Below the pieces are notes generated by a model that saw nothing but the letters and a program-made list of their open reading frames with translations, searched no databases and was not told the DNA's origin. Shown piece by piece: positions 44,409 through 52,756 of a stretch of DNA of 64,000 nt. Origin of the DNA: Alkalispirillum mobile (lineage in GTDB: Bacteria > Pseudomonadota > Gammaproteobacteria > Nitrococcales > Halorhodospiraceae); the NCBI RefSeq assembly GCF_003664325.1, contig NZ_RCDA01000001.1:806001-870000 (forward strand), written 5' to 3'. Made by a program: the position numbers and the translations under genes. The number at the start of each line of letters is the position of its first letter. Position 1 is the first letter of the stretch.

Positions 44409-46352
44409 TTACAGTTGATACTCTGAAGTGAGTTTTGATTGTAATTTTCTCGCTTCTCGAAATGCCTCCTTAAGAATTTTTTTATCCAGTTCATTTAGCT
44501 CGGTGGGTGAAACATGATTGCTTAGCGGCTTCCCGGCCGCTGCCTGCTCCTGGTGCTTACGGGTGCGCAGCACCTGGATGTAGTGGTAGGCGATGATCCA
44601 CGCCTCCACATCACCCCGGGCAAGGGCACCGGCCTCTGCCGCCTCCTTGAGGCGGTCCACCGTGTTGGTGGCGGGCAGCCGATGAGCCAGGGAAAAGATA
44701 CGCGCCGCGTCCGTGAAGGGCGTGACGCCGTTGAGCTTGAGGTCGATGACATCGCGCTGGTCGCCGTGGCTCCGCGTGACGAAGTCGCGGATCACGCCCA
44801 GCGGCGGCCGGTTGCGCAGGGCGTTGGCCGCCATCTGCTTGCGGAACCGGCTGTTGCGCGAGGTGCGCTCGAGCAGCCACGCGCGCAGGCCCTCGGCCCC
44901 GGCGGCCGCCCCATAAATGACCCGGAAGTCGAAGAAAATGGCCGCCTTTAGCAGGTGCTCCGGCGTGCCCTGGTCGATCCAGCGCTTGAACCGCTGCTGC
45001 CACTCTTCCAGCGACAGGCAGCATTCCGGATTGCTGGCCATGATGTTGCCCGGGCAGAGCGGGTAGCCGCAGCGGTCCAGCGCTTCGTTGATGCGCCGCG
45101 CTACCGGCAGCAGGCGCTTGCGCAGGGCGTCGGCATCGGGCCCGTCATCGGGCACCATGAACAGGATGCCGTTGTCCTGGTCGGTCTTCAGGGTCTGCTC
45201 CTGGCGCCCCTCGCTACCGAAGGCAATCCAGCAGAAGTCGATATCGGCCAGGTCGTCATCACTGTCGGCCAGGCAGAGTTCGATGATCCGCTCGCCAATG
45301 TGGTCGTTGAGCAGCGTGATGATCTGCATGATCTGCCCGACCTTCACGCCTTGGTCGATCATCTGCCCCACCAGGCGGTGGATATCGGCCTGCAACGGGG
45401 CCAGGGCCTCTACCGACTTGGCCCGCTTGATAGTGCGGGTCAGGTTCACCAGGCCCACCCGCTGCAGGGAGAAGAGATCCCGCTCGGAGATCACCCCCTG
45501 AAGCCGACCCTGATCGACCACGCAAATGTGGTGGATGCCGTGCTGCGCCATGACCATGGCCGCCTCGAAGGCGAACGCCGTCGATGGCATGGCCACCGGG
45601 TCGGGGGTCATCACGTCCCGGATGGGGCGGGTCAGGTCCACCTGGGGCAGGGCTACGCGGCGCAGCAAATCGTGCAGGGTGAAGACACCGAGCGGGGCGA
45701 GCTGGTCATCGGTGACGATGACGCTCCCGACCCGCCCGGTGTCCATGGCCTGCAGCGCTTCTTTTATTGTGGTCTCCTCCCGGCAGGTAACCGGTTCGCG
45801 CCGCAAACGCTCGCTCAGGGGGATATCCAGCGAGGTATCGCCGTTCCCCAGCCCCTTCACCTCCTGGCTCTCGTACTGGACCAGGATCTGGTCGAGCATG
45901 GTGGAGAGCCAGCGCGTGCAGAAGGAGTGAAACTCCTCCGACACGTGCAGCAAATGGGTAAAGTCGCCTTTATCGAGTTCGAAACAGGTGGTTGCTTCCA
46001 GGGCCCGGTGGATAGTGCGCGGCGGCTTGCCCGTGATGAGTGCGCCCACTGGGAAGCACTCGCCGGCGTGGAGTTCCCAGACGGGACGACCGTCCTGCTC
46101 CTCGCCCCGGGGCGACTCCCCGCCCACGCGGCCCGAACGGATGATGAACAGGCGTTCGGCGGGACCATCGTCGGGATGAATCAGCGCCTCGCCCCGGGCG
46201 TAGTCCCGCGTGGTCAGGCGCTCCACCAGGTAGTCCAGGTGCTCGCCGGCCATGTCGTCGAAGGGCGCGTACTGACGCAGGAAGGCCTGCACTTCCTCCC
46301 GGGGGGAGGCCGTGGCGCCCTGCTCCAGCTTATTGTGATTGTCGTCGCCCAT
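44409..46352 (-). CDS. cNMP-binding / CBS-pair / DUF294 nucleotidyltransferase-like protein, locus B
   Basis: The ATG at 46352 gives 647 aa; an upstream TTG at 46409 is possible, and the AGGAG nearby is farther than usual. Residues 20-150 form a cNMP-type barrel (RGEALIHPDDGPAERLFIIR). A CBS pair follows (about 180-310, DTGRVGSVIVTDDQLAPLGV). The nucleotidyltransferase signature FGSEGRQEQ near 380 and TDQDNGILF is intact, then DUF294_C. It lies between the exonuclease fusion and the DUF4212/symporter genes in one direction. An array of GGTAAC/GTCACC repeats precedes it. Likely senses nucleotides and modifies or controls a partner, possibly the symporter. Confidence 0.88.
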   Translation of the reverse strand: MGDDNHNKLEQGATASPREEVQAFLRQYAPFDDMAGEHLDYLVERLTTRDYARGEALIHPDDGPAERLFIIRSGRVGGESPRGEEQDGRPVWELHAGECFPVGALITGKPPRTIHRALEATTCFELDKGDFTHLLHVSEEFHSFCTRWLSTMLDQILVQYESQEVKGLGNGDTSLDIPLSERLRREPVTCREETTIKEALQAMDTGRVGSVIVTDDQLAPLGVFTLHDLLRRVALPQVDLTRPIRDVMTPDPVAMPSTAFAFEAAMVMAQHGIHHICVVDQGRLQGVISERDLFSLQRVGLVNLTRTIKRAKSVEALAPLQADIHRLVGQMIDQGVKVGQIMQIITLLNDHIGERIIELCLADSDDDLADIDFCWIAFGSEGRQEQTLKTDQDNGILFMVPDDGPDADALRKRLLPVARRINEALDRCGYPLCPGNIMASNPECCLSLEEWQQRFKRWIDQGTPEHLLKAAIFFDFRVIYGAAAGAEGLRAWLLERTSRNSRFRKQMAANALRNRPPLGVIRDFVTRSHGDQRDVIDLKLNGVTPFTDAARIFSLAHRLPATNTVDRLKEAAEAGALARGDVEAWIIAYHYIQVLRTRKHQEQAAAGKPLSNHVSPTELNELDKKILKEAFREARKLQSKLTSEYQL

Positions 46353-46444
46353 CTGCAAGCCACTGTGCTCCTGTAAGTACCGCACAGTGGTTTGCAGGAG
46401 TCGTGCCAATGCAGTGGCACCTAGGAATCAGCAGCTTGGAGCGG

Positions 46445-46530
46445 GGTAACACAGAGGCGTGTCACCCGAGGTAACAGCTTGTCACCGTTAGTGACGTGAG
46501 GATTCGCAACGGGAGGTAACCCGAGGTAAC
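46445..46530. promoter_or_regulatory. Array of GGTAAC / GTCACC half-sites forming two dyads 20 bp apart
   Basis: GGTAAC occurs at 46445, 46470, 46515 and 46525; GTCACC at 46461 and 46481. GTCACCCGAGGTAAC (46461-46475) and GTCACCGTTAGTGAC (46481-46495) are two 15-bp dyads with starts exactly 20 bp apart. The last two copies are direct repeats 10 bp apart. All fall in the 187-bp gap upstream of the cNMP/CBS/DUF294 gene. The spacing by whole helical turns suggests cooperative binding of a dimeric regulator. No candidate DNA-binding regulator is encoded in locus B. Confidence 0.6.
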
Positions 46531-46539
46531 GCCGGAGGG

Positions 46540-48684
46540 TCAGCTGCGGGCGGATTCCATCCCTTCACCCGATGCACTGAAGACCGCGCTGCGATGGCGG
46601 AGTTCCGCGGCCATGTGGGAAGCTTTCATGACCTCGCCGAAGGTGCGGTAGCCCTGCGCCTCCAGCCGCTCGATGATGCGGACCAACAACTCGGCCGTGG
46701 CCAGCGTGTCACCGAGCGCGGTGTGCCGCCCGGTGATCGCGATACCGTACCGGTCACAGAGCGCGTCCAGGGAGTGATCCTCCTCGTCCCCGTCCAGCAG
46801 GGCGGAGAGCAGCAGCGTGTCGAGCACCGGGTTGTCGAACGTCACCCCGGCCTCGCGCTCCTTCATGCTCACGAACTTCATGTCGAAGGCCGCGTTGTGC
46901 GCCACCAGCACATCGTCACCGGCGAAGGACTTGAACTGCGGCAGCACCACCTCCACCGGCGGCTTGTCCTGCACATCCTCGTCGGTGATGCCGTGGAAGC
47001 GGATCGAGCCGGGCGGGATGGGACGACCGGGATTGATCACCCGGTCGAAGGTCTCGCCGGTGAGCACCCGCCCTTTGACCACCCGCACCCCGGCTATGGA
47101 GATGATTTCATCCCCCCCCTCGGGGTTGAGCCCGGTCATCTCGCAGTCGAACACCACAAAGCTGAGCTCCGCCAGCTTCTTGGCGGCCAGCGTCTTGTCA
47201 CCGGCGTACTCCTGCATGAGCCCGAAGTCGTAGAACTCCGGGCGCGCGGGCAGCCGCTCCTCTTCCTGCATGAACTGCGGCCGATGCGAGGCCATCAAGG
47301 GCAGGCGCAACAGGGCGTACCCCTCACGCTTGGCCGACTGGCTCCAGGGCTCGCAGCCGTGGCGCTCCAGGGCATCCCCCAGGCGCTGGGCCCCCACTTC
47401 ATCGTCCGCGCAAGGGCTCTCCATCCAGCGGTTCAGCTCGCTGGTGGGGATCGGATCACCCGCCCAACTGATATCCACATAGACCCGCCGGTCGCCCAGC
47501 AGGGCCTCCACGTCGTAGGTCGTCGCCCCGGTATATTCGTGGATACGGCGAACCAGGCAGTCCATGGCGAGCATTAGCGAGAGGCTGTCGCCGTGCACCC
47601 ACAGCGGCAGCCCCACCAGGGTCACGCGAACATCCGGCAGGTCTTTCAGCCGCTGCTGCAGGCAATTAACGAGGTCGCCGACGAAGACATCGGCCATGGG
47701 CCAGCGCCCGAGGTTATAGCCCCGGATCTGGTGCGCCAGGTCATCGATCTGCTCACTCAGCTTTTCACTCTCGCTGCGGATGACCTCGTCGAAGGACCGG
47801 CGCTCGTCGGGCTTCATCTCCGGGTAACTGGCCACGGTCTCCGCCGCGGCGCGCAGGTTGCCCACCACGCCGCGCAGATCCCGGGTCAGCGCCCGGCGCA
47901 CGGCGTCGCCCTGCGCAAGCCGGCTCAGATCGCTGGATATGTCGACCAGGGTGATCAGGTAGCCGGTGATCTGCCCCTGGCTGTTCTGGATCAGTGCCAT
48001 CCGGCCGTGGAACATGCGCTGGGCGTCGGCGCTGGTGCAAACGAAGGGCGCGGAGAGTTCCGCTGGCAGATCCACGTCCCCCCCGTGGCGCCGTTCCAGG
48101 CGCTCCAGAGTGTGCTGCACGGGTGGGCTGGACAGGACATTGAACAGCGGCCGCCCCAGACCGATGGCCTCCGGGTGGCCGAGGATGCTGACCGCCGCCC
48201 GGTTGTAGAGCATGACCTGGTGTTGCCGGTTACAGACCAGCACCCCCTCGCTAAGCCCCTGGAGAATGGTCTCCAGCCAGGTCTTTTGCTCGGAGAGTTC
48301 GGCGGTGGCCGACTGCATGGCCTTGCGGGTCTCGCGCCGGGACTTGCGCAGCGCATCCGCCAGCGCTTCAACCGCCTTGGTCAGATCGCCGAGCGCATGG
48401 TGCCGGGGCAGGATGATCTCCTGATCGGCCTGGCGGGACTCCAGCAGCGCGCGCACGCCCCGGGAGAGCTTCCGCGTCGGCCGCATGAGCAGCCGCTCCA
48501 GTAAAAACCAACCCACCAGCCCCACCCCGACCAGACCGACGCCGGCCAGGGTGATGACCATGGGGAGTTGCTCGCGCATGCCGGATCCCTCCGGCACGAC
48601 GCTGTAGACCGCCAGGGTGAGTATGGCGAGGGCCGCCGCAACAATGCCCAGTAGGACCCAGGTAACGAACGGCCGTTGCTGCAT
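46540..48684 (-). CDS. Membrane PAS / pseudo-histidine-kinase / DEDDh 3'-5' exonuclease fusion, locus B
   Basis: The 714-aa protein has two N-terminal membrane helices (residues 8-27 and 38-62), a HAMP-like linker, a PAS domain (about 135-250) and a kinase-like dimerisation helix in which LTRDLRGVVGNLRAA stands where HELRTPL is expected, so the His is lost. The ATPase-like region ([27 protein letters not shown]) lacks its Asn and Gly motifs. The exonuclease from about 510 is complete: [26 protein letters not shown]. Homologous along its length to the 10784 protein. It overlaps the stop of the response regulator by one base (TAATG), so the two are co-translated. Confidence 0.87.
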   Translation of the reverse strand: MQQRPFVTWVLLGIVAAALAILTLAVYSVVPEGSGMREQLPMVITLAGVGLVGVGLVGWFLLERLLMRPTRKLSRGVRALLESRQADQEIILPRHHALGDLTKAVEALADALRKSRRETRKAMQSATAELSEQKTWLETILQGLSEGVLVCNRQHQVMLYNRAAVSILGHPEAIGLGRPLFNVLSSPPVQHTLERLERRHGGDVDLPAELSAPFVCTSADAQRMFHGRMALIQNSQGQITGYLITLVDISSDLSRLAQGDAVRRALTRDLRGVVGNLRAAAETVASYPEMKPDERRSFDEVIRSESEKLSEQIDDLAHQIRGYNLGRWPMADVFVGDLVNCLQQRLKDLPDVRVTLVGLPLWVHGDSLSLMLAMDCLVRRIHEYTGATTYDVEALLGDRRVYVDISWAGDPIPTSELNRWMESPCADDEVGAQRLGDALERHGCEPWSQSAKREGYALLRLPLMASHRPQFMQEEERLPARPEFYDFGLMQEYAGDKTLAAKKLAELSFVVFDCEMTGLNPEGGDEIISIAGVRVVKGRVLTGETFDRVINPGRPIPPGSIRFHGITDEDVQDKPPVEVVLPQFKSFAGDDVLVAHNAAFDMKFVSMKEREAGVTFDNPVLDTLLLSALLDGDEEDHSLDALCDRYGIAITGRHTALGDTLATAELLVRIIERLEAQGYRTFGEVMKASHMAAELRHRSAVFSASGEGMESARS

Positions 48685-49115
48685 TACATGCTTCCGGCCA
48701 CGGCCGTCGGGCCGATTTGACCGGATGGCTGGTCCTGACGCGCGGGTCCTGCCATGTACTGGCGGACGCAGTCGAGCAGCTCACGGGTGCTGAACGGCTT
48801 GGTGATGTAGTCGTCTGCGCCCAGTGCAAGGCCCTTCTCCCGCTCGGTCTCACGCCCGCGTGCGGTCAACATGATGATGCCGGCATTCTCCAGGCCCGGT
48901 GTCTGGCGCATCTGCTGGCAGACCTCGTAGCCGTCCTGGCCTGGCAGCATCAGGTCGAGCAGCACCACCCGCGGCTGGTGCTCGCGCGCCAGATCGATTG
49001 CCTGGTGGCCATCAACGGCCACGTGCACGGGGTAGCCCTCCGCCCGCATGAGAAACCGGAGCGAGAGGACGATATTGGGTTCGTCGTCCACGACGAGTAT
49101 GGAATCGGATTTCAT
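48684..49115 (-). CDS. Receiver-only response regulator
   Basis: The 143-aa protein is a single receiver domain: acidic pair VVDDEPN, phospho-Asp in VVLLDLMLPGQDG, Thr in IIMLTARGRE and Lys in YITKPFSTRELL. A short tail without DNA-binding domain follows. It heads the minus-strand operon, upstream of and co-translated with the exonuclease/pseudo-kinase. Since that partner lacks the phospho-acceptor His, the receiver must be phosphorylated by another kinase, or binds the pseudo-kinase directly. GGGAGGAG is 3-5 nt before the ATG. Confidence 0.9.
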   Translation of the reverse strand: MKSDSILVVDDEPNIVLSLRFLMRAEGYPVHVAVDGHQAIDLAREHQPRVVLLDLMLPGQDGYEVCQQMRQTPGLENAGIIMLTARGRETEREKGLALGADDYITKPFSTRELLDCVRQYMAGPARQDQPSGQIGPTAVAGSM

Positions 49116-49192
49116 GTCTCCTCCCGAAACCTTCTTCGCTGCCCGGGCCCTGCTTCGGGGCCCGTTGGATCAGCTCGTATCGTTTTGCGAAA

Positions 49193-49222
49193 AACATAGC
49201 ACAGCGGCAAGCCGGCCGTCAT
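49193..49222 (-). promoter_or_regulatory. Candidate sigma-70 promoter of the locus B operon
   Basis: On the minus strand ATGACG (49217-49222) and TATGTT (49193-49198) are 18 bp apart, with TGC before the -10 (extended -10). About 78 bp upstream of the receiver gene; a 7-bp hairpin (49144-49164) lies in the leader. Confidence 0.4.
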
Positions 49223-49335
49223 GCGCCGTGATTGCAGCGTGTGTTACTTGATCGGCGGGCGCGGACTCCCTATTCTGATCGCCCAATCATTGGCATGCGG
49301 CGGGCCGAACCACCGCGGGATAGCGGAGCAGCAAC

Positions 49336-49587
49336 ATGGCGAACCAGGAAAAACGCAACGTCATTCCACCGGATCGCGTTTTACGTATATTAATGAAAAT
49401 CGGCATCCCGATCGCGGTATTCAGCCTGCTCTGCCTGTGGCTGTCCTATTTCCTGGATGCACCCATTCTCCTGCCGGTTTTCTTCATCACCGCGCTGATG
49501 GCCTTCGGCATCGGGCTCGCCTACAACGTGCGGGTCGTCCTGCTGATGCTGCGGCAGCGACGGGAGGCCGAGAACGCGGAGAAATAG
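49336..49587 (+). CDS. Small two-TM protein in locus B (83 aa)
   Basis: GGAG lies about 8 nt before the ATG. Two hydrophobic segments (IGIPIAVFSLLCLWLSYFL and LPVFFITALMAFGIGLAY, about 22-40 and 46-63) are joined by a short loop, with basic ends (VLRILMK; LRQRREAENAEK). It diverges from the receiver operon and converges with the CBS/DUF294 gene at 49605. I do not recognise the family. Another small two-TM protein near a symporter/DUF294 locus. Confidence 0.65.
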   Translation: MANQEKRNVIPPDRVLRILMKIGIPIAVFSLLCLWLSYFLDAPILLPVFFITALMAFGIGLAYNVRVVLLMLRQRREAENAEK

Positions 49588-49604
49588 ACGCGCCCTGCCC
49601 GGAC

Positions 49605-51089
49605 TCAGACATCGCCCACCAGGAGCCGGCGCAGGCGGCGTAGCAGCGAGGACGATGTCTTCATGCTCCGCACCAGTTGGTCCCGCTCACGGCTGGTGAG
49701 CGCGCCGGGCGGCACGTGGGCGCGCGGCGGTTGCCCGGCCAGGCTCTCCTGGACCTGGCGGGCCAGCAGCAGCCGGCACATGAAGCCGTGGGCATGCAGC
49801 AATGCATCCAGGCCGTCCGCGTCCAACACCCCCTCGTCGTGCAGTCGATTCAGCCGCTCGCGGGTACTGGTGGCCTCCACGCCATGGGCCAGCGCGTAGA
49901 GCCTGGCCGCCTCGACAATAGGCATGATGCCGTTGCGCTTGAGGTGGATCTCACCCTCGTGGGCGGAATCGCCCGGCTCGGTGACCAACCGGTCGAACCA
50001 GCCCAGCCCGACCTGCTTGGTGGAGTCATTCAGCATCAGTGCCCGCATGAAACCACTGGAGCCACCGATCCGCTCCACCATGGCACCACGCAGGCTCCGC
50101 CCCAGGGCGAAATCGCCGCATACCGCACGGAAGTCGAGCAGGATGCTGGCGTTCAGCAGGGCCTGCGGGCTGCGGCTGCGCTTCCAGTAGTCCAGCTGCG
50201 CCAGCCATTGCGAGTACGTCTTGCGCCATAGCGGGTTGCTGGCCATCACGTCACCGGCGCAGTAGGGAATGCCCACCGCGTCCAGGTCGCGGGTCAGGCG
50301 CCGGGCCAGCTCGGCGAAGTAGGCGTCCACCGCGGTGTGCTCCGCATCCGGGTAGTCGGCGATGACCAGGCCGTTGTCCTGGTCCGGCCCCAGGAAGCTC
50401 TCCTGGCGCCCTCCCGAGCCCATGACGATGACGGCAAAACCCACCGGCGGCCGCCCCCAGCCATCCAGCGCCAGCCCCTCCACGGTGTTTCTGACCAGCT
50501 GGCGATAGATGTCCTCGTTGATGCCGGAAAGGAGCGCCTGGATCTCCGGGGCATCCAGTCGGTCGGCCAACAGGTCCGCCGCCAGTTCCGGCTGGGCGTG
50601 GCGCATGGCGCGGAGTCCCTCCACGGTGGCGGCCTGGGCGAAACGGTCCAGCCGCTCCAGGTAGCGGGGCAGCCCGGCGCCCAGGGCATCGGCCCGCGAG
50701 AGCAGCCCCATCACCCGTCCGGCATCGTCCACCACCGGCAGGTACTGCGCCCGGGTGACCCGCATGACCCCGACCAGGCGGTAGAGCCGCTCATCGTGGC
50801 GGGCCACCCGCAGCGGCCCGGTCAACACCTCGCCCACCGGGGTGCCGGACGGGACGCGGAAGGCCACGCGGTGGGTGACATCGCGACCGCTCAGCTGGCC
50901 GACCACACGACCGGCACCCCGGGTGATGACCGCACAGTTGCTCCCGGTTTCCGCCATCCTTGCAGTGACGTCCTCGCAAGGCGTGTGCTGGTCGCAGACC
51001 ACCAGCGCCGGGCGCATGGCATCCTTGGCGGTACGGGTGAACAGTGCTGAATAGCCAGCCACAGCGCCTCCTAACCCGAACGTGTCCAT
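49605..51089 (-). CDS. CBS-pair / DUF294 nucleotidyltransferase-like protein
   Basis: The 494-aa protein starts directly with a CBS pair (residues 22-140, AKDAMRPALVVC, MGLLSRADALGAG), without a cNMP domain. The nucleotidyltransferase signature is intact near 221 (MGSGGRQES, then GPDQDNGLVIADY). DUF294_C follows (GLGWFDRLVTEPGD, LKRNGIMPIVEAARLYAL). It is closest in sequence pattern to the protein at 9623. The ATG has no good ribosome site and a hairpin lies in its leader (51106-51130); an internal ATG at 51017 with AAGGA would cut into the CBS domain. It is transcribed separately from the receiver operon. Confidence 0.85.
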   Translation of the reverse strand: MDTFGLGGAVAGYSALFTRTAKDAMRPALVVCDQHTPCEDVTARMAETGSNCAVITRGAGRVVGQLSGRDVTHRVAFRVPSGTPVGEVLTGPLRVARHDERLYRLVGVMRVTRAQYLPVVDDAGRVMGLLSRADALGAGLPRYLERLDRFAQAATVEGLRAMRHAQPELAADLLADRLDAPEIQALLSGINEDIYRQLVRNTVEGLALDGWGRPPVGFAVIVMGSGGRQESFLGPDQDNGLVIADYPDAEHTAVDAYFAELARRLTRDLDAVGIPYCAGDVMASNPLWRKTYSQWLAQLDYWKRSRSPQALLNASILLDFRAVCGDFALGRSLRGAMVERIGGSSGFMRALMLNDSTKQVGLGWFDRLVTEPGDSAHEGEIHLKRNGIMPIVEAARLYALAHGVEATSTRERLNRLHDEGVLDADGLDALLHAHGFMCRLLLARQVQESLAGQPPRAHVPPGALTSRERDQLVRSMKTSSSLLRRLRRLLVGDV

Positions 51090-51105
51090 TAGCTAACGGG
51101 GGAAA

Positions 51106-51130
51106 GCCCGGCGCTGAGGCAGCGCCGGGC
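51106..51130. other. Leader hairpin upstream of the CBS/DUF294 gene
   Basis: GCCCGGCGCTG and CAGCGCCGGGC pair over 11 bp around AGG. On the minus strand the stem is followed by TTTCCCCC and then, 17 nt after the stem, by the ATG. It looks like a terminator-type stem in the 5' leader and could attenuate expression. Confidence 0.45.
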
Positions 51131-51278
51131 CGTTACCGGCAAGCATGGCACGAAGAGGGCATCCCGTCTGCCGCCCGGCCCTGACCCAGGGGCCACCCCG
51201 GGCTGGGTGCGCCCGGCACCCTTCCGGTACACTGCCGCACACATCCATAGACCGGCGTTGATGAGGCCCGCGACGCTC

Positions 51279-51668
51279 ATGCCGCACAGAGACCATGAAT
51301 CCCTTCCCTTCGGCCAGTGGTTACTGGCGTTCTGGTTCGCCCATTGGCACCTGGCACGGATGCCCCGCGCCACCGAGGAGGACCGCCTGCGGCGGGCGGC
51401 GTGGTGCCGGGATCACTGCGGCAAGTTTGCGGCGCGCTGGTTTATCCTCGCCCTGGTGCTGATCGCCGTACAGACATCACCGCTGGGTACGCTGTTCATT
51501 GTCGGCACCGTGCCGTTGCTGCTGCCGCTCTTCCCGCTCGCCTTTGCGATCGCCATTGCCCACGTGGCCTCGCAGATCGTCTCGCAGAAAAAGGCCGGTC
51601 CTCCCCGCATCGATCCACCGCAGGAGTGGCGCAAGGAAGATGACGACGAGGACGACCGCCGCTTTTAG
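51279..51668 (+). CDS. Uncharacterised membrane protein (about 129 aa)
   Basis: The start at MPHRDHESLP is chosen because the sequence before it has little coding character; the ribosome site (GAGG, 12 nt upstream) is weak. A polar N-terminus with several Trp/His (LAFWFAHWHLARMPRAT) is followed by two hydrophobic segments (WFILALVLIAVQTSPLG and LFPLAFAIAIAHVASQIV) and an acidic tail (EDDDEDDRRF). No family recognised. It converges with the racemase-family gene, overlapping by 4 nt. Confidence 0.55.
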   Translation: MPHRDHESLPFGQWLLAFWFAHWHLARMPRATEEDRLRRAAWCRDHCGKFAARWFILALVLIAVQTSPLGTLFIVGTVPLLLPLFPLAFAIAIAHVASQIVSQKKAGPPRIDPPQEWRKEDDDEDDRRF

Positions 51669-52756
51669 TCCACACCACCGCCCGGCGCAGGGGGCGATAA
51701 GGCGATAGACGCCCCGGGGGTTTCCAGGATGTGCTCGAGTTGGAAGGGCCGCATCATGGGGGCATCGATGTCGATGGTCATCTCCATGTTGGCCACCGGG
51801 TAGGGCACCGCGGTTATGGTGGTGTCCACCGCCTCGTACCCGCCCACCCGCGGATAGCCGGTGATCACGCCGGTGAACGCGTTCCCGGAGGGTGAGACGG
51901 CCTCCAGCAGCTCCCCCTCGTCGATCTCGCCGCGACGGGCCATCAGGGCCAGTCGGGCCGAGGTCCCGGTGCCGGTCGGGCAACGCCAGATCACACCGGG
52001 GTGGCCGTAGGTGGCAGAGGGGGTGTGCAGGCGGCCGTCGGCCCGCCGCTCCACCGGGCCCATGAAGTGCAGAAAGCGCGGCAGCCCGACGGCCCCGAGC
52101 TCCGGGTGCTGGTGCCGAAAGTCCCCCTGCACCGCGTTGACGATACGCTCCGCGGTCAGGATCATGCCGCCGGTCTGCTCCGCCACCACCCGGTGCCCGA
52201 GGCTGGCGGCATCCACCATGATGTAATACCCCCCGCTCCAGACCAGGTCGTAACGCACTTCGCCCAGACCGGGCACCTGGACCACCTCGTCCTGGGCCTG
52301 GATGAAGGCCGAGGAGCCCTGCGCGGTCACGGATTCCACTACCCCGTCGCGGTTGCGCGCCCGCACTGTCGTGAGCCCGCCCGGCGCCTCTAACCGCAGG
52401 GTCTGTTCACCCTCCTCCATGGGGATCAGCCCCGCCTCGAGCACCGCGGTGGCGGTGGCGATGGTGTTTGAGCCCGAGTAGTAGGGGTACCCCATCACCT
52501 CCATGATCACGTAGCCCAGTTGCGCCTCCGGGAGACAGGCGGGCATCACCAGGTCCACGCACATGGAGTCGTAGCCGAACGGCTCGCTGATGAGCAGTCG
52601 GCGCAAGCCATCCGCGCGGGATTCCAGGTAGTCCATGCTGTCGCGGACGGTCGGGCCAGGGCAGCGGGCCACACCGCCCATCACCACGCGGTGCACGTCG
52701 CCGCCCACGTCCACGTCCACCAGCCGCAACCGGCGCAGGCTCGCCTTAGCGCGCAT
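51665..52756 (-). CDS. Proline racemase / hydroxyproline epimerase family enzyme (Ser/Cys pair)
   Basis: The start at MRAKASLRR gives 363 aa and overlaps the preceding dehydrogenase by 11 nt. The two catalytic positions of the family are visible: YYSGSNTI, where Ser replaces the first Cys of MCGH-type enzymes, and CPTGTGTSA, which keeps the second Cys. Family work links the Cys/Cys pair with proline racemase or 4-hydroxyproline epimerase, Cys/Thr with trans-3-hydroxyproline dehydratase and Ser/Cys with further hydroxyproline epimerases. An epimerase is thus more likely than a dehydratase. Partner gene: the dehydrogenase directly upstream. Confidence 0.85.
   Translation of the reverse strand: MRAKASLRRLRLVDVDVGGDVHRVVMGGVARCPGPTVRDSMDYLESRADGLRRLLISEPFGYDSMCVDLVMPACLPEAQLGYVIMEVMGYPYYSGSNTIATATAVLEAGLIPMEEGEQTLRLEAPGGLTTVRARNRDGVVESVTAQGSSAFIQAQDEVVQVPGLGEVRYDLVWSGGYYIMVDAASLGHRVVAEQTGGMILTAERIVNAVQGDFRHQHPELGAVGLPRFLHFMGPVERRADGRLHTPSATYGHPGVIWRCPTGTGTSARLALMARRGEIDEGELLEAVSPSGNAFTGVITGYPRVGGYEAVDTTITAVPYPVANMEMTIDIDAPMMRPFQLEHILETPGASIALSPPAPGGGVD

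Noticed and set aside
46445-46530. GGTAAC repeats as a CRISPR array
   Set aside because: Units are only 6 bp, occur in both orientations, and have irregular short spacing; no cas genes are present.
49291-49312. TGGCATGCGGCGGGC as a sigma-54 promoter before the 83-aa protein
   Set aside because: The GG and GC are 10 nt apart but the -12 block is GGGC rather than TTGC; too weak next to the clean site at cioA.
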